From positions 1,337,421,915 through 1,337,485,914 of the forward strand of contig OY856409.1 in assembly GCA_963693085.1 (NCBI GenBank): 64,000 bases of DNA. The letters are read 5' to 3'. A program made the translations under genes and the position numbers. The notes under the pieces are model-generated. The model did not search any database. It was not told the origin of the DNA and saw nothing but the letters and a program-made list of their open reading frames with translations. Below, in pieces: positions 1-12,671 of this stretch (within the stretch, counting starts at the first letter, position 1; the number at the start of each line of letters is the position of its first letter). This DNA comes from Alisma plantago-aquatica (Eukaryota; Streptophyta; Magnoliopsida; Alismatales; Alismataceae).

Positions 1-97
1 TTACACTCTCTCCAGTGAATCTTTTGAGTATGTTTGGAATTGATGTTTTATTCTTCAATTTTTAATAGGGAGTGGATCCCCTCTGAATCCCACTCCT
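1..97. other. edge sequence, no gene seen
   Basis: AT-rich sequence at the left edge, upstream of the first duplicated block. I recognise nothing in it. Confidence 0.5.
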
Positions 98-543
98 TAC
101 AAAAATAAAGAAGTCACTTTTAAAAAATCGACTACTTGAACACCAATCTCTTAAGCAGCTTCTCAAACGCCAGCCTTTTAAGCTGCCACTAGGCTCTATC
201 CACCCGCTTTCCACTTTTTAAAACATTGATAAATACCAATAAACTATAATATACGCCATGAAGTTGGAAAGTTTGTATCATTCCTCAAAAGTATCTACAT
301 GCAGATGTAGCGATGCTCGCATATTTAAAAAAATAAGTTGAAAGCATGTTCTGTTTAGGTATTGGATGTTTTTACTGGAGTAGCAGAACGTTACGTGTAT
401 CAGCCTACTAATACATTACATGTTTTAGTACGTACATGCTAAATAGCATTCAAATGACGTGGAAACAAACTAAGTGTTCATAGGCAAACATTTCAAAAAT
501 ACATTAATTTACATGATGAAACATAATTACAACAACTTTGAAT

Positions 544-545
<2 letters not shown>
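98..545. repeat. TAF1-flank block, copy 1
   Basis: This shares long stretches with 4,881-5,550 and with 17,948-18,294 plus 23,739-23,965, for example the stretches around GCCATGAAGTTGGAAAG, CAGATGTAGCG and CATGATGAAACATAATTAC. The third copy abuts the TAF1 3' region, so the block appears derived from TAF1 downstream DNA. It ends in GTATATATA, which runs straight into a long (TA)n array. Confidence 0.85.

Positions 546-623
<78 letters not shown>
546..623. repeat. (TA)n-(GA)n microsatellite
   Basis: About 25 TA units followed by about 15 GA units, directly abutting the first family A element. Confidence 0.95.
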
Positions 624-1502
<879 letters not shown>

Positions 1503-1552
<50 letters not shown>

Positions 1553-1623
1553 CCAGTTGTTGATGATATCTCCTTCTCAGTTCCTTATGTTGTTTGCTTA
1601 CTGGCCTCATATAATTCAAAAAA

Positions 1624-1695
<72 letters not shown>
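1503..1695. repeat. (TA)n arrays around a 75-nt unique stretch
   Basis: Two long TA arrays (about 1,504-1,550 and 1,628-1,695) separated by a short non-repetitive sequence (about 1,551-1,627) that I do not recognise. Confidence 0.9.
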
Positions 1696-1698
<3 letters not shown>

Positions 1699-2102
1699 TA
1701 AAAGAATTGTGTACCTGAGTACATAAAGCTCACATGTACCTATCTTCATTATGTTGATTGTAAAATTCTACTTAACAACCTAGCCTTATGGGTGCGAGGT
1801 ATGCCCCTTAGATAGATATGTATCAAAAATTACCACAATCCAAAAATTATAAATCATCAAAAGAAAGACTGTGTATTTCCTTATCAGCGGTAAGTTATAG
1901 AAATCACAAAAAATTGTTAGATGGTATATTGCTATATCTCATGATGTATACAAGATAGGATTATATTTTTTTAAATATATCTAATCAATATTATGTTTAA
2001 TCAATCCATATGGGCTAATTTTCTAAGCATACACCACATATGCCATTTTATATGGAGGATATACGTAAGTTACATGTACTAACTGGTACACACTTCCTAA
2101 CC
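1696..2102. mobile_element. family C microsatellite-embedded MITE, copy 1
   Basis: A 407-nt non-coding element starting GGCTAAAAGAATTGTGTACC and ending GGTACACACTTCCTAACC. The ends are an imperfect inverted repeat (GGTTAGGAAGTGTGTACC read backwards). It is bordered by (TA)n on the left and (CT)n(TA)n on the right. Further copies lie at 3,888, 5,571, 15,697 and 16,485, with fragments at 3,690 and 16,288. Confidence 0.85.
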
Positions 2103-2160
2103 TCTCTCTCTCTCTCACTCTCTCTCTCTCTCACTATATATATATATATATATATATAGA
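2103..2160. repeat. (CT)n-(TA)n microsatellite
   Basis: A CT-rich tract followed by a short TA array between a family C and a family A element. Confidence 0.9.
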
Positions 2161-2548
2161 GTCGAGCTAGAATACACTCGAGCATACAAATCGCACAAAT
2201 ACACTCAAGTGTGTTTGCATACCAAGACTATTTTTTACAAAATGTAAACCATTGATCTTCACCGTCATATTATAACTAGGCTACATACAAATTTTGAGCC
2301 CATTTGGATGAGTGCAATTCACTCATTCAAGGGTAACAAAATCGATGTGCGAAACTAATTTGAAATGTATAATTTTTGCATTCTTTATAACATAACCTAT
2401 AAATGTCCAAATGTGCTCAAATTTTATGTATGATCTATTCACAAGATGTTTAAGAAGATCAATAGATTAGATTTTTAAAAAATATATTGCATCATGTAAA
2501 ACTACTTGAGTGTATTATGCTCTAAATACACTCGAGTGTATTTTAGGC

Positions 2549-2552
<4 letters not shown>
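2161..2552. mobile_element. family A MITE, copy 3
   Basis: A 392-nt copy in the orientation of copies 1 and 2, starting GTCGAGCTAGAATACACTCG and ending TTTAGGCTCAC, flanked by TA arrays. Confidence 0.85.
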
Positions 2553-2624
<72 letters not shown>

Positions 2625-2665
2625 GATGTACGGTGCCTCCGGTACACTCGAGTGTACACTAGCCT

Positions 2666-2720
<55 letters not shown>

Positions 2721-2759
2721 TGTACGGTGCCTCCGGTACACTCGAGTGTACACTAGCCT

Positions 2760-2820
<61 letters not shown>
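2553..2820. repeat. microsatellite array with two 42-nt solo family A ends
   Basis: Three TA/GA blocks separated by two nearly identical 42-nt inserts (about 2,627-2,668 and 2,720-2,761) that carry GGTACACTCGAGTGTACAC and finish in the family A end TAGCCTGAC. The unit of insert plus TA plus GA repeats with a period of about 93 nt. Confidence 0.85.
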
Positions 2821-2821
<1 letters not shown>

Positions 2822-3206
2822 TCAGGCTAGAATACACTCGAGTGTATCCAGAGCGGAATACACTCAAGTAGTTTTTCATGATGTAATATTTTTTTTGAAA
2901 ATCTAATCCATTGATCTTCTTAAACATCTCGTGAACATACGCAAAATTTGAGCACATTTGGATATGTATAGCTCATGTTATGAAGACCGCAAAAATTATG
3001 CATTTTAAATTAGTTTCGTGCGTCGATTTTGTTACCCTTGGATGAGTGACTTACACTCATCCAAATAGGCTCAAAATTTGTATGTAGCCTAGTTATAGTA
3101 TGACGGTGAAGATCAATAGTTTACATTTTGCAAAAAATAGTCTTGATATGCAAACACACTTGAGTGTATTCGTGTGATCCATACACTCGAGTGTATTCTA
3201 GCCTGA
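2821..3206. mobile_element. family A MITE, copy 4 (inverted)
   Basis: A 386-nt copy in the opposite orientation to copies 1-3; it starts with what is the right end of copy 1. Both inverted ends are intact. Confidence 0.85.
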
Positions 3207-3887
<681 letters not shown>

Positions 3888-4296
3888 GGTTAGAAAAATT
3901 ATGTAACCCAGTACATGTAACTTACATGTGTATTTGTCTGTATTTATGATTGTTGTAAAATTTTACCGATTAATCTGACCTTATGGATGTCATGTATACC
4001 TCTTAGATAAGATGTGTATAAAAATCACCACAATATGATATTCATAGATCATCTAATGAAAGGATACACATATTTTCTAATAAATAGTAAGTTGGAGAAG
4101 TTACAGAAATTGTTAAACGATACACTACTATATATCATGATCTATATAAGATATAGTTGTGATTTTTCACATATATCTTATCTATATTGTTTTGAATCAA
4201 TCTATATGGTTGTATTTTATTAACATGTTCCACATCTTCCGCTTTAATGGTTGGTACATCTAAGTTGCATGTACCGGCCAGTACACACTTCCTAAC

Positions 4297-4297
<1 letters not shown>
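3888..4297. mobile_element. family C MITE, copy 2
   Basis: A 410-nt copy starting GGTTAGAAAAATTATGTA and ending CACACTTCCTAACC; it corresponds to 16,485-16,894. Confidence 0.85.
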
Positions 4298-4328
<31 letters not shown>

Positions 4329-4377
4329 GTATGTATATATATATATATATATATATAGGGAGAGAGAGAGAGAGAGA
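4298..4377. repeat. (CT)n-(TA)n-(GA)n microsatellite
   Basis: CT, TA with one GTATGT interruption, then GA units, joining family C to family B. Confidence 0.9.
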
Positions 4378-4880
4378 GTCAGACTAGAATAAACTCGTTT
4401 ACAGATCACACTATATACCTCGTTAGTGTATACCCCTCTAGATCAGGTGTTTCTAATCCAAACCATTGATATTCATTGTTATATATAATATAACTACATG
4501 CAATCCCAGATGGGACAACCCATGGTCAAATCCTTGGTTGGTTAGCAAGACGTCTCATGTTCAAGCATAAGTGACGACATGAATGCAATCGCCAATTAAA
4601 AAAAAGGAAAATATAGCTACATGCTAATTTTAGCTCATTTGATGCTTCTAAGTCACTTGTCTAAGGACAAAATATCAATGCACAAAATTGATTTCCTATG
4701 CATCATTTTTATTGCCTTATTTACACAGCCGATAAATTTCCAGACAAACTCAAATTTTACATATATTTCTCACAAGATATTTAAGAAGATCGATGATTCA
4801 AATCTTCAATATAATTGTTACTTGATGAAAAACAACTAAGTGTTTAACTTTCCTGATACCATAGTGTAATCCAACTTAAC
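4378..4880. mobile_element. family B microsatellite-embedded MITE, copy 1
   Basis: About 503 nt, starting GTCAGACTAGAATAAACTCG and ending with the mirror of GTTAAGTTGGATTACACT. The ends resemble family A ends, so A and B are probably related. The second copy is at 17,463-17,947. It is non-coding. Confidence 0.75.
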
Positions 4881-5550
4881 ACACATACACACACACTCTC
4901 TCTAAATATCATCTTATACTCGGTTGTAATGTTGTACAAAAATACATAGAAGTAAAGAATATAGTTCTAAAAATTGACTGCTTAAACACCAACCTCTTAA
5001 GAAGCTACTCAAACGCCAACCTTTTAAGCTGCCATTAGGCTCTGTCCACCCACTTTCCACTTTTTAAAATATTGATAAATGCCAATAAGCATAATATATG
5101 CTATGAAGTTGGAAAGTTTGTATCATTCCTCAAAAGTATCCACATGCAGATGTAGCGCTGCTTGCAGATTTTAAAATAAGTTGAAAAGTATCCTAATGCA
5201 GATGTAGCACTGCTTGCAGATTTTAAAATAAGAAAGTATCCACATGTAGATGTAGCGTTGCTTGCATATTTTAAAGTAAGTTGAAAAGTATCCTAATGCA
5301 GATGTAGCACTGCTTGCAGATTTTAAATTAAGTTGAAAGCATGTTCTGCTTAGGTTTTGACACAATTGGATGTTTTTATTGGAGCAGCAAAACTGTACAT
5401 GTATCAGCCTACTAATACATTATGAGTTTTAGTATGAACTTGCTAAATAGCATTCAAATGTCATGGCAACAAACTAAGTGTTCATAGGAAGACATTCCAA
5501 AAATACATTAATTTACATGATGAAACATAATTACATCAGCTTTGAATTAT
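4881..5550. repeat. TAF1-flank block, copy 2
   Basis: Homologous to 98-545 and to the block beside TAF1. Reference points (the CACCAA near 141, 4,987 and 18,088) are 4,846 and 13,101 nt apart; removing the 9.1-kb gypsy insertion makes the second spacing about 3.96 kb. Confidence 0.85.
5125..5335. repeat. four-copy minisatellite inside flank block copy 2
   Basis: Four degenerate units of about 50-60 nt, each containing AGTATCC, ATGCAGATGTAGC, TGCTTGCAGATTTTAAA. Copies 1 and 3 of the block have a single unit at this place, so the expansion is private to copy 2. Confidence 0.88.
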
Positions 5551-5570
5551 ATATATATATATATATATAT

Positions 5571-5979
5571 GGCTAAAAGAATTGTGTACCTGAGTACATG
5601 TAGCTTATATGTACTCATCTTCATTTATGATAATTTGTAAAATTCTTATGTACAATCCAACCTTATGGATGAGATGTATACCCCTTAGATAAGATGTATA
5701 TCTAAAATCACCACAATCCGATATCCATACATCCTCCAATGAAATAGTATGTGTATTTTATAATCAACGGTAAGTTGCAGAAACTATAGAAACTGTTGGA
5801 TGGTATATTAATATATCACATGATCCATATGAGATATGGTGATGATTTTTTGAACACATCTAATATGTATAGTATTGAATCAATCAATATGGTCGGATCT
5901 TGTTAACACACTCCACATGTGCCACTATAATGGTCAGTACACATAAGTTACATGTACCGGCCGGTACACACTTCCTAAC

Positions 5980-5980
<1 letters not shown>
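5571..5980. mobile_element. family C MITE, copy 3
   Basis: A 410-nt copy starting GGCTAAAAGAATTGTGTACC and ending GGTACACACTTCCTAACC, between a short TA array and a CT/TA tract. Confidence 0.85.
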
Positions 5981-6012
<32 letters not shown>

Positions 6013-6015
6013 GAG

Positions 6016-8471
6016 TGTTATGACCCACATTTCGTTTTACCAGTAAGTACCTTGGTTAGTGCATAATTGAACTAGTTATGTTGAGATGAGTACTTGCTTT
6101 TATTAATAGTGTTTTGAGCTTTGAGCTAGTATTAATGTATCATTAGCTTGTTTTCTTGTCCCGAGTTTGAGGACAAGTTTGTGCTTGATCTGTTTCCAGA
6201 GAAATCACACGAAACCGACCTACGAGTAAAAAGATATGAGCTTTTTAGTGTCCAGGGACCTATGTGTAATTTCGGAAAAGTTCTTGGGTAATTTGCATCC
6301 GGCCCCCTGGGCGCCCTTCCTTATCCTTTCCTTCAGTTTTCCCTTTTTAACTCTGTTAGCCGACTCTGGAAACGAAGTATTTCATTTCGTTTCCATTCCT
6401 TCTACCGTTCGTTGGCAATGTGTGAGGGAGAGGATCTGAGAGCGGGAGAGAAGGGAGATCGCAGCTCCCAGCAGCTAGCTCCTCGCCATCGACGTCGACG
6501 CCTAGCCGCCCGAACCTAGCAGCCCCTTCTTCTTCTTCTTCTTCACCTTCCTCTTCCTCCTGCAGCCGCGAAGAGGCCGACCATGGAGATGGTCTAGGGA
6601 GCGAACGACGCTTCCCCTCTGTTCTTTCTTCTTGCCAACTGCTTGCTAGGTCATTCCGAAGCTATAGGAGTGATTCAAGCAAGAATCGTCCACCGAATCG
6701 ACCCCGAGCTCCTCTTTTACTTTTGCAATTTTCGTTTCTGCACAGGTTGCACGGCGTGCAAAGTTACAGAAAAACAGGATAGAAAGTCGGCCAGTGTGCA
6801 CGGCGTGCAGATCAGTTGCACGGGGTGCAGATCAGTTGCACGGGGTGCAGATCAGTTGTACGGGGTGCAAAGTTGCAGAAAAATAGAACAGAAGTGTTTC
6901 TGCCCAGATTGCACGGAGTGCAAAGTTGCAGAAAAGCAGAATTAGGCGTGTTTGTGGACGTTTTCGGTGTATACGAACACACCGAAGTGGGTGAGTAGTA
7001 TTTCATTTATTTATCACCATCGAACTCGATTTCATTGTATATATTGCTTCGGTATAATTAGAGTAACTTCTAAACAGTATAAATGAGATTAAAGAAATGT
7101 GTTTCATTCTATAGAGCCTAAATTACTTAGTGTAACTGAAGAAAATAACGAATGTTGTATGTACTGATACTGCTGTGAATATATATGTTGAGCTCTAAAT
7201 GAATGTCTGCTATTATGACAAGCTTAGAATGATGTGGAATTATGTATAAAGTTGAAAGAGATGGAAGTGTTCTTAAATATACTCAGTGTGCAATTAAGAT
7301 TGAGTTATGACAATTTATATTTACTGCTTTAATAATGATGATAGACTTAGGTGCCCTAACACCGTAGAACCCCTTTGAGAGGTCTGCATCTTAGGGGTGA
7401 AACTCGTGTCCAACATCAACCGGTTGAGTAATTCTGGTGGAACGAGGATTGATATGCAGTGTTCAACAATAATCCGTGCGGTGTCACGGTGGCACTGGAG
7501 TAAATAGGGGTTATTCAACAATAATTTGTACGTGTGTCACGGTGGTAACCCAGTGTAGACTCTCCGCCTGTGTGCTCAGGTTAGAGGAGGAGTCTAGAGC
7601 ACTCGGAGTAGTGCAGTGAGGCCGAAGAGCCTGTAGGCCGGAGAGCCTGTGGGTCCTGTAGCAGAACAGGACTGGCAGTCAGACTTAGCATTTCCCGGGT
7701 GTGTCGCTAAGTCTTGTACGGTGGGATCGTAGTTCGCTACAGATCTTTGTATGCAGAGTACACTGCATATGATTAGGGCATAATAATAATATAAATATGT
7801 AATCATATAGGATCACAGTAAATTTAATATGTTAAGATATTTGAATTTCTGTGCCAATTCTCTATAATTGTTTATTTGTTTAAAATATCTGATGTTGCAT
7901 GAAAATGAGATTGTTATCTGTAAATCTGCTATGTTATTAGAACTGCCCTGCTTAGTACTGCACTTATCTTTATTTCAATTTTATCTGATGAGTTGTTTAG
8001 TGATAGCTAAATGAAATGCTATTCACTGAGCGAGTAGGCTCATTCCTCTACTCAAACATTTTCAGGTCAGTGACAGTTCCAGGAATCTGAGGATCTTACC
8101 ACCCTAGTCAGTAGAAGGTATATGTAGTTAGTTAGATAGTGGTCTCTTAGTCCTTTCCCCTCGGTCCTTGGGACATGGTGTGGGTGAGAGAGAATATGTA
8201 TGGCGAATGTGTATAAAGATGTAAATTAACTGTTATGTTTACTTTCTGTTAAACAATGTTACATGTTGTAAACTCTGTTTATGTTCTCTAACCAGTTTAA
8301 TTGAAATACTTCCGCAATAGTTTATTTTGTTTTAGTTTACAGCAATAATCCGGATATCATTACGAGGTTTTAGGAAAGAAAAAAAAATTCTCAGTGATTT
8401 GTTTATGTGATAATCCCTCCGTCGCGCCCTAATCTCGTGATTAGTGGTTAGTGTGAGATCGGGGTGTGACA
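6016..8471 (+). repeat. gypsy 5' LTR (2,456 nt)
   Basis: Starts TGTTATGACCCACATTTCG and ends GGGGTGTGACA, the same ends as the 3' LTR. The two LTRs look very similar by eye apart from an internal minisatellite. Reading frames inside (for example near 6,236 and 7,321) are shadows and not genes. Confidence 0.95.
6740..6935 (+). repeat. 20-nt minisatellite inside the 5' LTR
   Basis: Repeated units of about 20 nt built on GCACGGGGTGCAGATCAGTT, with GCAAAGTTGCAGAAAA variants. Copy number and order differ from the same site in the 3' LTR (13,400-13,612). Confidence 0.9.
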
Positions 8472-8474
8472 TCT

Positions 8475-8486
8475 TGGTATCAGAGC
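8475..8486 (+). other. gypsy primer-binding site (initiator tRNA-Met)
   Basis: TGGTATCAGAGC, the standard complement of plant initiator tRNA-Met 3' end, three bases after the 5' LTR. Confidence 0.93.
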
Positions 8487-8614
8487 ATAGGTTGAGTATA
8501 TGAATACTCTAAGTCAAGATCAGCGGACGATAAGAGACCAATAGGATTAGGACTTAAGTGTCTTCCTTCTAACTGCAATTTTCTAACAGGAAGTGTTTTG
8601 TTATACTATTGCAG

Positions 8615-10470
8615 ATGGCAGGAAGAGGATGTGGTAATGAGAACCAAGTAGAGAGCTTAGGCTGAGTCATCAGGGATCATTAGGATCAAAAGATAAAGTT
8701 ATAAGTGAGGAAAATAAGAAGTGATATGTCTTTAGCTCTGGGAGGTCTGAGTGTTTAGATACCCTGGCCAGGTGTCTGAATACTTAGATTGACCAGTATC
8801 AAGCTACTATGTCTATTCTTCTCTGGATGCCCTGGCCAGGTATGCAGAGGAAGGATAGGCTATAGACAAACCCTAGAAATCTTAGGGTTAAGGAAACCGG
8901 AAATTAATGTAGGAGTAAGAGATTAAAAAAAAAGGATGTGATACAACTCTTTATTTGATTGAAAATCACTAGAAATGCTCTTATATGCATGAATTTAGAT
9001 TTTCAATTTGTAAAGTAAATGTGATTCTTTTATATTGTTGTGCGTCATAAATTGGTTTATTTATTGTTTATATTCCTTGTATTAAGTAGACCATAAGTTA
9101 TGTTTAAATCAGTTTGCCCTGAGTGGATATTCTTTCCACATGTTTGCGATTAATAGGAGTTGGTTAATCCTAAGTAACTCTTGGCTTCAGGACTACAGGT
9201 TCGGCCTGGTCCGACTGGCAGGATGCGTTACTGGGATCTAATGACTCCTATTAAAAATATAATAAGAGTAGACTCTGGATAATTTAGACCCGAATCATGG
9301 TGAAAAATGTATATACACTAAGATGTTGAGATATAAGGGAAAGATTAGAACAACTAAGAATTAGTTGGAACTGATATCGGAGGCCCAACGTTGGAACCTC
9401 ATATGAGCAATCCTTAATTGGAAATAAAGGAATACGATGTAAGGTTCAGATTAAGTTTAATGATTAGTATTATATGACTTCTAAATATGAGAATATGGAA
9501 AAGATATGAGAATAGTCTGTAAGGGCTAAGATAGTAAGAATCAACCATGGAATGGATCATGTAATAAAGTAAAATACTTTTATGTACCTCAAAACAAAGG
9601 GAAAATAGAAGAAAAAAGTTAAGTATACAATAAGTACATAGAAATAAAGAGCCTTATGTAAATCATAAGACCATGATAAGAAATTTAGTTGAATCAAGAG
9701 AAATGATAGAAATGATGACCTTGATTAAAAGAATGAAGATTGCATGACATAATTGAGAGTATGGAATATATATCTTTATTATAAAGTTTAACACATTCAT
9801 ACATACTACCTGTGGATTCTAAGTCTTTATAGACTAACAAACTAGTTCCTAAAATAAAGAACAGATGCGTAATTTAGAAAATGAATGCATCATATAGGTT
9901 GCATAACCACCATGGTAGAGACGTCTAAGTGAATGAAATAATGAAACATAATATGATGATGAAACCCTAGCAAGTTAAATTGAGAATGTAACTTATCTGG
10001 ATGTTCAAGTAAGAGGGAGGAAATTCTAGTGATAAGATAAGGAAGACTTGAGTAAAGCTTATGAGATCTAAAGTTTTATTTCAAACTAAGGAAGTAAAGT
10101 CACATCACAATAATGCTATGTTACTGATAAGGACCAAACCCTAAAAGGTTTAGAGTTGAAGTAGTTCAAGGGACGTTGCTAGTGATTTGACCTTGAAAAC
10201 TAGTATCTTTATAAAACAAGATCATACGATTTGCACTATGAAAGGTAACCTAGCACTAATAAAATCCAGGGTTTAAAGTTAGCTAATCTGGAAGGTAGAT
10301 ACACAATATGAAAATGACTCGGAGAAAAGAGTAAGATATAAATTTGAAATGTAATAAGTGTGTGTGTTGAACAAAAAGAGAAAATATAAGATAACTGAAG
10401 TGCATTTTGAAATAAGTACTTACAGTAGTAATAAGAAGTAATTAGCATAGAATGAGGAGTATTACTCGTC
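8615..10470 (+). pseudogene. gypsy gag and early pol, ruined
   Basis: An ATG at 8,615 opens a short MAGRGCGNENQVESLG reading frame before a stop, in the place of gag. No long frame follows, and I recognise no protease or reverse transcriptase catalytic motif through 10,470; these parts are deleted or decayed beyond reading by eye. Confidence 0.55.
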
Positions 10471-11160
10471 ACATGATCTGGAATTAGTTGTTGTAGTTCA
10501 TGCTCTTAAGACACGACGTCATTATCTTTATGATATGACGATAGATTATCACCCTGGAAATATGAATGTGGTAGCAGATGCTTTGATCATAATGTTAAGA
10601 TCAACAGTTGATGCATTCTCTATGGCCTGTTCCAAGAAAGACATGCTAGTAGAAATGTGAAAGTTGAACTTAGACTTAGGGGTGACAGAGCAGAGTGGTT
10701 TGATTGTACAGATGCAAGTCAAGCCTACTTTTTATGATCAGATCAAGAAACTTTAGCAGAGTGACAGTGGGTTGTAGCAGATCGTGCATGACATGATAGG
10801 GGGAAAAGACCAGGGTTCAGGTTTTTAGATGATGGTGTGTTGTATTAGCATGATATGTTGTGTACCTCGAGACAGTGATTTGAAAGAACAAATTCTTGAG
10901 GAGGCACATGCATCGATGTATGCTATGCATCCAGGTAACACTAAGATGTACATGAATCTCAAGGAGTTGTATTGGTAGTCTGGTATGAAGAGGATGTAGC
11001 TGAGTATGTGACTAGGTGCGGTGTGTGCTAGTAGGATAAGGCTGAGCATCAGAAACCTGCAGGTATTCTGTAGTCTCTTCCTATACTAGAGTGGAAATGG
11101 GAACATATCACAATGGATTTTGTGGTAGGGTTACCCCGGACACCTTAAGGTTGTGACTCG
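10471..11160 (+). pseudogene. gypsy RNase H end and HHCC domain remnants
   Basis: Translation near 10,471-10,590 gives HDLELVVVVHALKTRRHYLY then YHPGNMNVVADAL, typical of the gypsy RNase H end, but the segment between them is missing. At 10,862-10,976 a fragment (EEAHASMYAMHPGNTKMY) matches the integrase zinc-binding HHCC region, with several stops after it. Confidence 0.8.
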
Positions 11161-11162
11161 GT

Positions 11163-11583
11163 ATGGTGATTGTGGATAGAATGACTAAGTCTGCTCACTT
11201 TCTTCATATCAAGTCAACCTCTGATGTTCCGAAGTTGGCTAAGATATTCATGGATGAGATAGTCAGGTTGTATGGTATCCCAGTTTCAATTATATTAGAT
11301 AGAGATCCTAAGTTTACATCCAGGTTTTTGGAATCAGTTGCATCGTGCTTTGGGTACAAAGATGAGGTTTAGTACAACTTCTTACCCGCACACAGATAGT
11401 CAGTCTGAGAGAACCATTCAGACTCTTGAGGACATGCTAAGGGCATGTGTTTTGCATCTCAGGGGAAGTTGGGAAGAACATTTAAGCCTTATAAAGTTTT
11501 CATACAACAATAGTCACCATTCCAGTCTTGGTTTGGCCCCGTATGAAGCTCTGTATAATAGAAAGTGTAGATTGGACCAGTGA
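11163..11583 (+). pseudogene. gypsy integrase core, frameshifted
   Basis: VIVDRMTKSAHFLHIKST, then ILDRDPKFTS, then SERTIQTLEDMLRA carry the DDE triad (first Asp in VDRM, second in DRDP, Glu in the last motif) of a gypsy integrase. Two overlapping frames are needed because of a frameshift near 11,330. The C-terminal part of integrase after NRKCR is absent. Confidence 0.9.
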
Positions 11584-12470
11584 ATTTACATAGTTCATCG
11601 AAACCCAAATTGCTTAGTGGGAATGTTGAGTTTAGAAATACACGACTTATAATGGTACGGCTTGGGTATAAACCCAGACAATACATATTTTGTAAAATCA
11701 TCAGGTGCATGATTTCAAGAAAGTACGATAGCATTAAAATATGCAAATAAACCTAGTTGCATGTTTCCTGTTATGTTAATGTGTGTGACTTAACATTTAC
11801 ATGAATTGGCACATTTCTCTGAGATATTACTAGAAATTCTCAAGTATTATTAATTATTTGTGTTATGATACGTAAGCAACTCTTAATTGAGTTATGTGAT
11901 GCACAAACCAGGATTTGGGTTAATGTGCATGTTCTTCGAGAAATTTCAGATAATTGATAAATATTACAGATGATTTCTTATATGTGAAGTAATTACTCTT
12001 ATTGGTGTAATAAGATGTTCAATTGCATGAATTCAATATGTATGTGTCAAATTGATATGAGTTTGGGATATTTATGAATTTTAAATTTGCCTGCATGCAT
12101 GATATAAGGATTACTCAGTAATTACAATGATTTTGAATATACTGCTCTGCCAGTTCTAGAAGGATACCGTATTGTGATTTGAACTGCAATCAAAAGGATG
12201 AGATAACTGAAACCCTAAGGATAGGGTGAACAATGAATCAAGTATTTTGATATCAAAATTCTCAGTATGAGATGTGGTGATGTTTAACAGTTCAATTGCA
12301 TGATTTTTAGTATAAAGTGCCAAATTGACATGCATTCTGTTTATTTAAGAATTTTAGTTTGTCTGCATGTATAGTATGATAATTTCTCTGTAATTACCAT
12401 AATTTGAGTTACTGTTATAACAGTTCTAGAAAGACAATGTATTGTGGTTTGATCTGGAATCAGATCAGAT
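11584..12470 (+). other. non-coding segment replacing the integrase C-terminus, with a diverged tandem repeat
   Basis: Where integrase C-terminal coding sequence should be, there are about 890 nt of AT-rich DNA. It contains two diverged copies of one unit (about 12,010-12,205 and 12,287-12,477, offset near 280 nt), each with CAATTGCATGA, CCTGCATG-like, and CAGTTCTAGAA landmarks. Confidence 0.7.
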
Positions 12471-12474
12471 GTGT

Positions 12475-12636
12475 CCTATGTTGAGGGACCAATACAGATA
12501 GTTGATCGGAGGATCAAGAAGCTTAAGAATCGCGAGTTATCTTTAGTGAAAGTTTTGTGGAGTAATCACAATATAGAGGAAGCTATGTGGGAGCTTGAAT
12601 CAGAGATGCGTAACAAGTTTCCTTTTCTCTTTTAGG
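12475..12636 (+). pseudogene. gypsy chromodomain remnant
   Basis: Translation gives EGPIQIVDRRIKKLKNREL, then LVKVLWSNHNIEEAMWELE and SEMRNKFPFLF followed by a stop. This is the chromodomain-type C-terminus of Tekay/Del chromoviruses, which guides insertion to chromatin in that family. It sits just before the polypurine tract as expected. Confidence 0.88.
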
Positions 12637-12659
12637 AATTTCAGGACGAAATTCTTATA

Positions 12660-12671
12660 AGTGAGGGAGAT
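12660..12671 (+). other. gypsy polypurine tract
   Basis: AGTGAGGGAGAT immediately before the 3' LTR start. Confidence 0.85.

Noticed and set aside
6236..7806. Small frames repeated at 6.2-7.8 and 12.9-14.5 kb
   Set aside because: They lie within the two gypsy LTRs; the duplication reflects the LTR pair rather than conserved genes.
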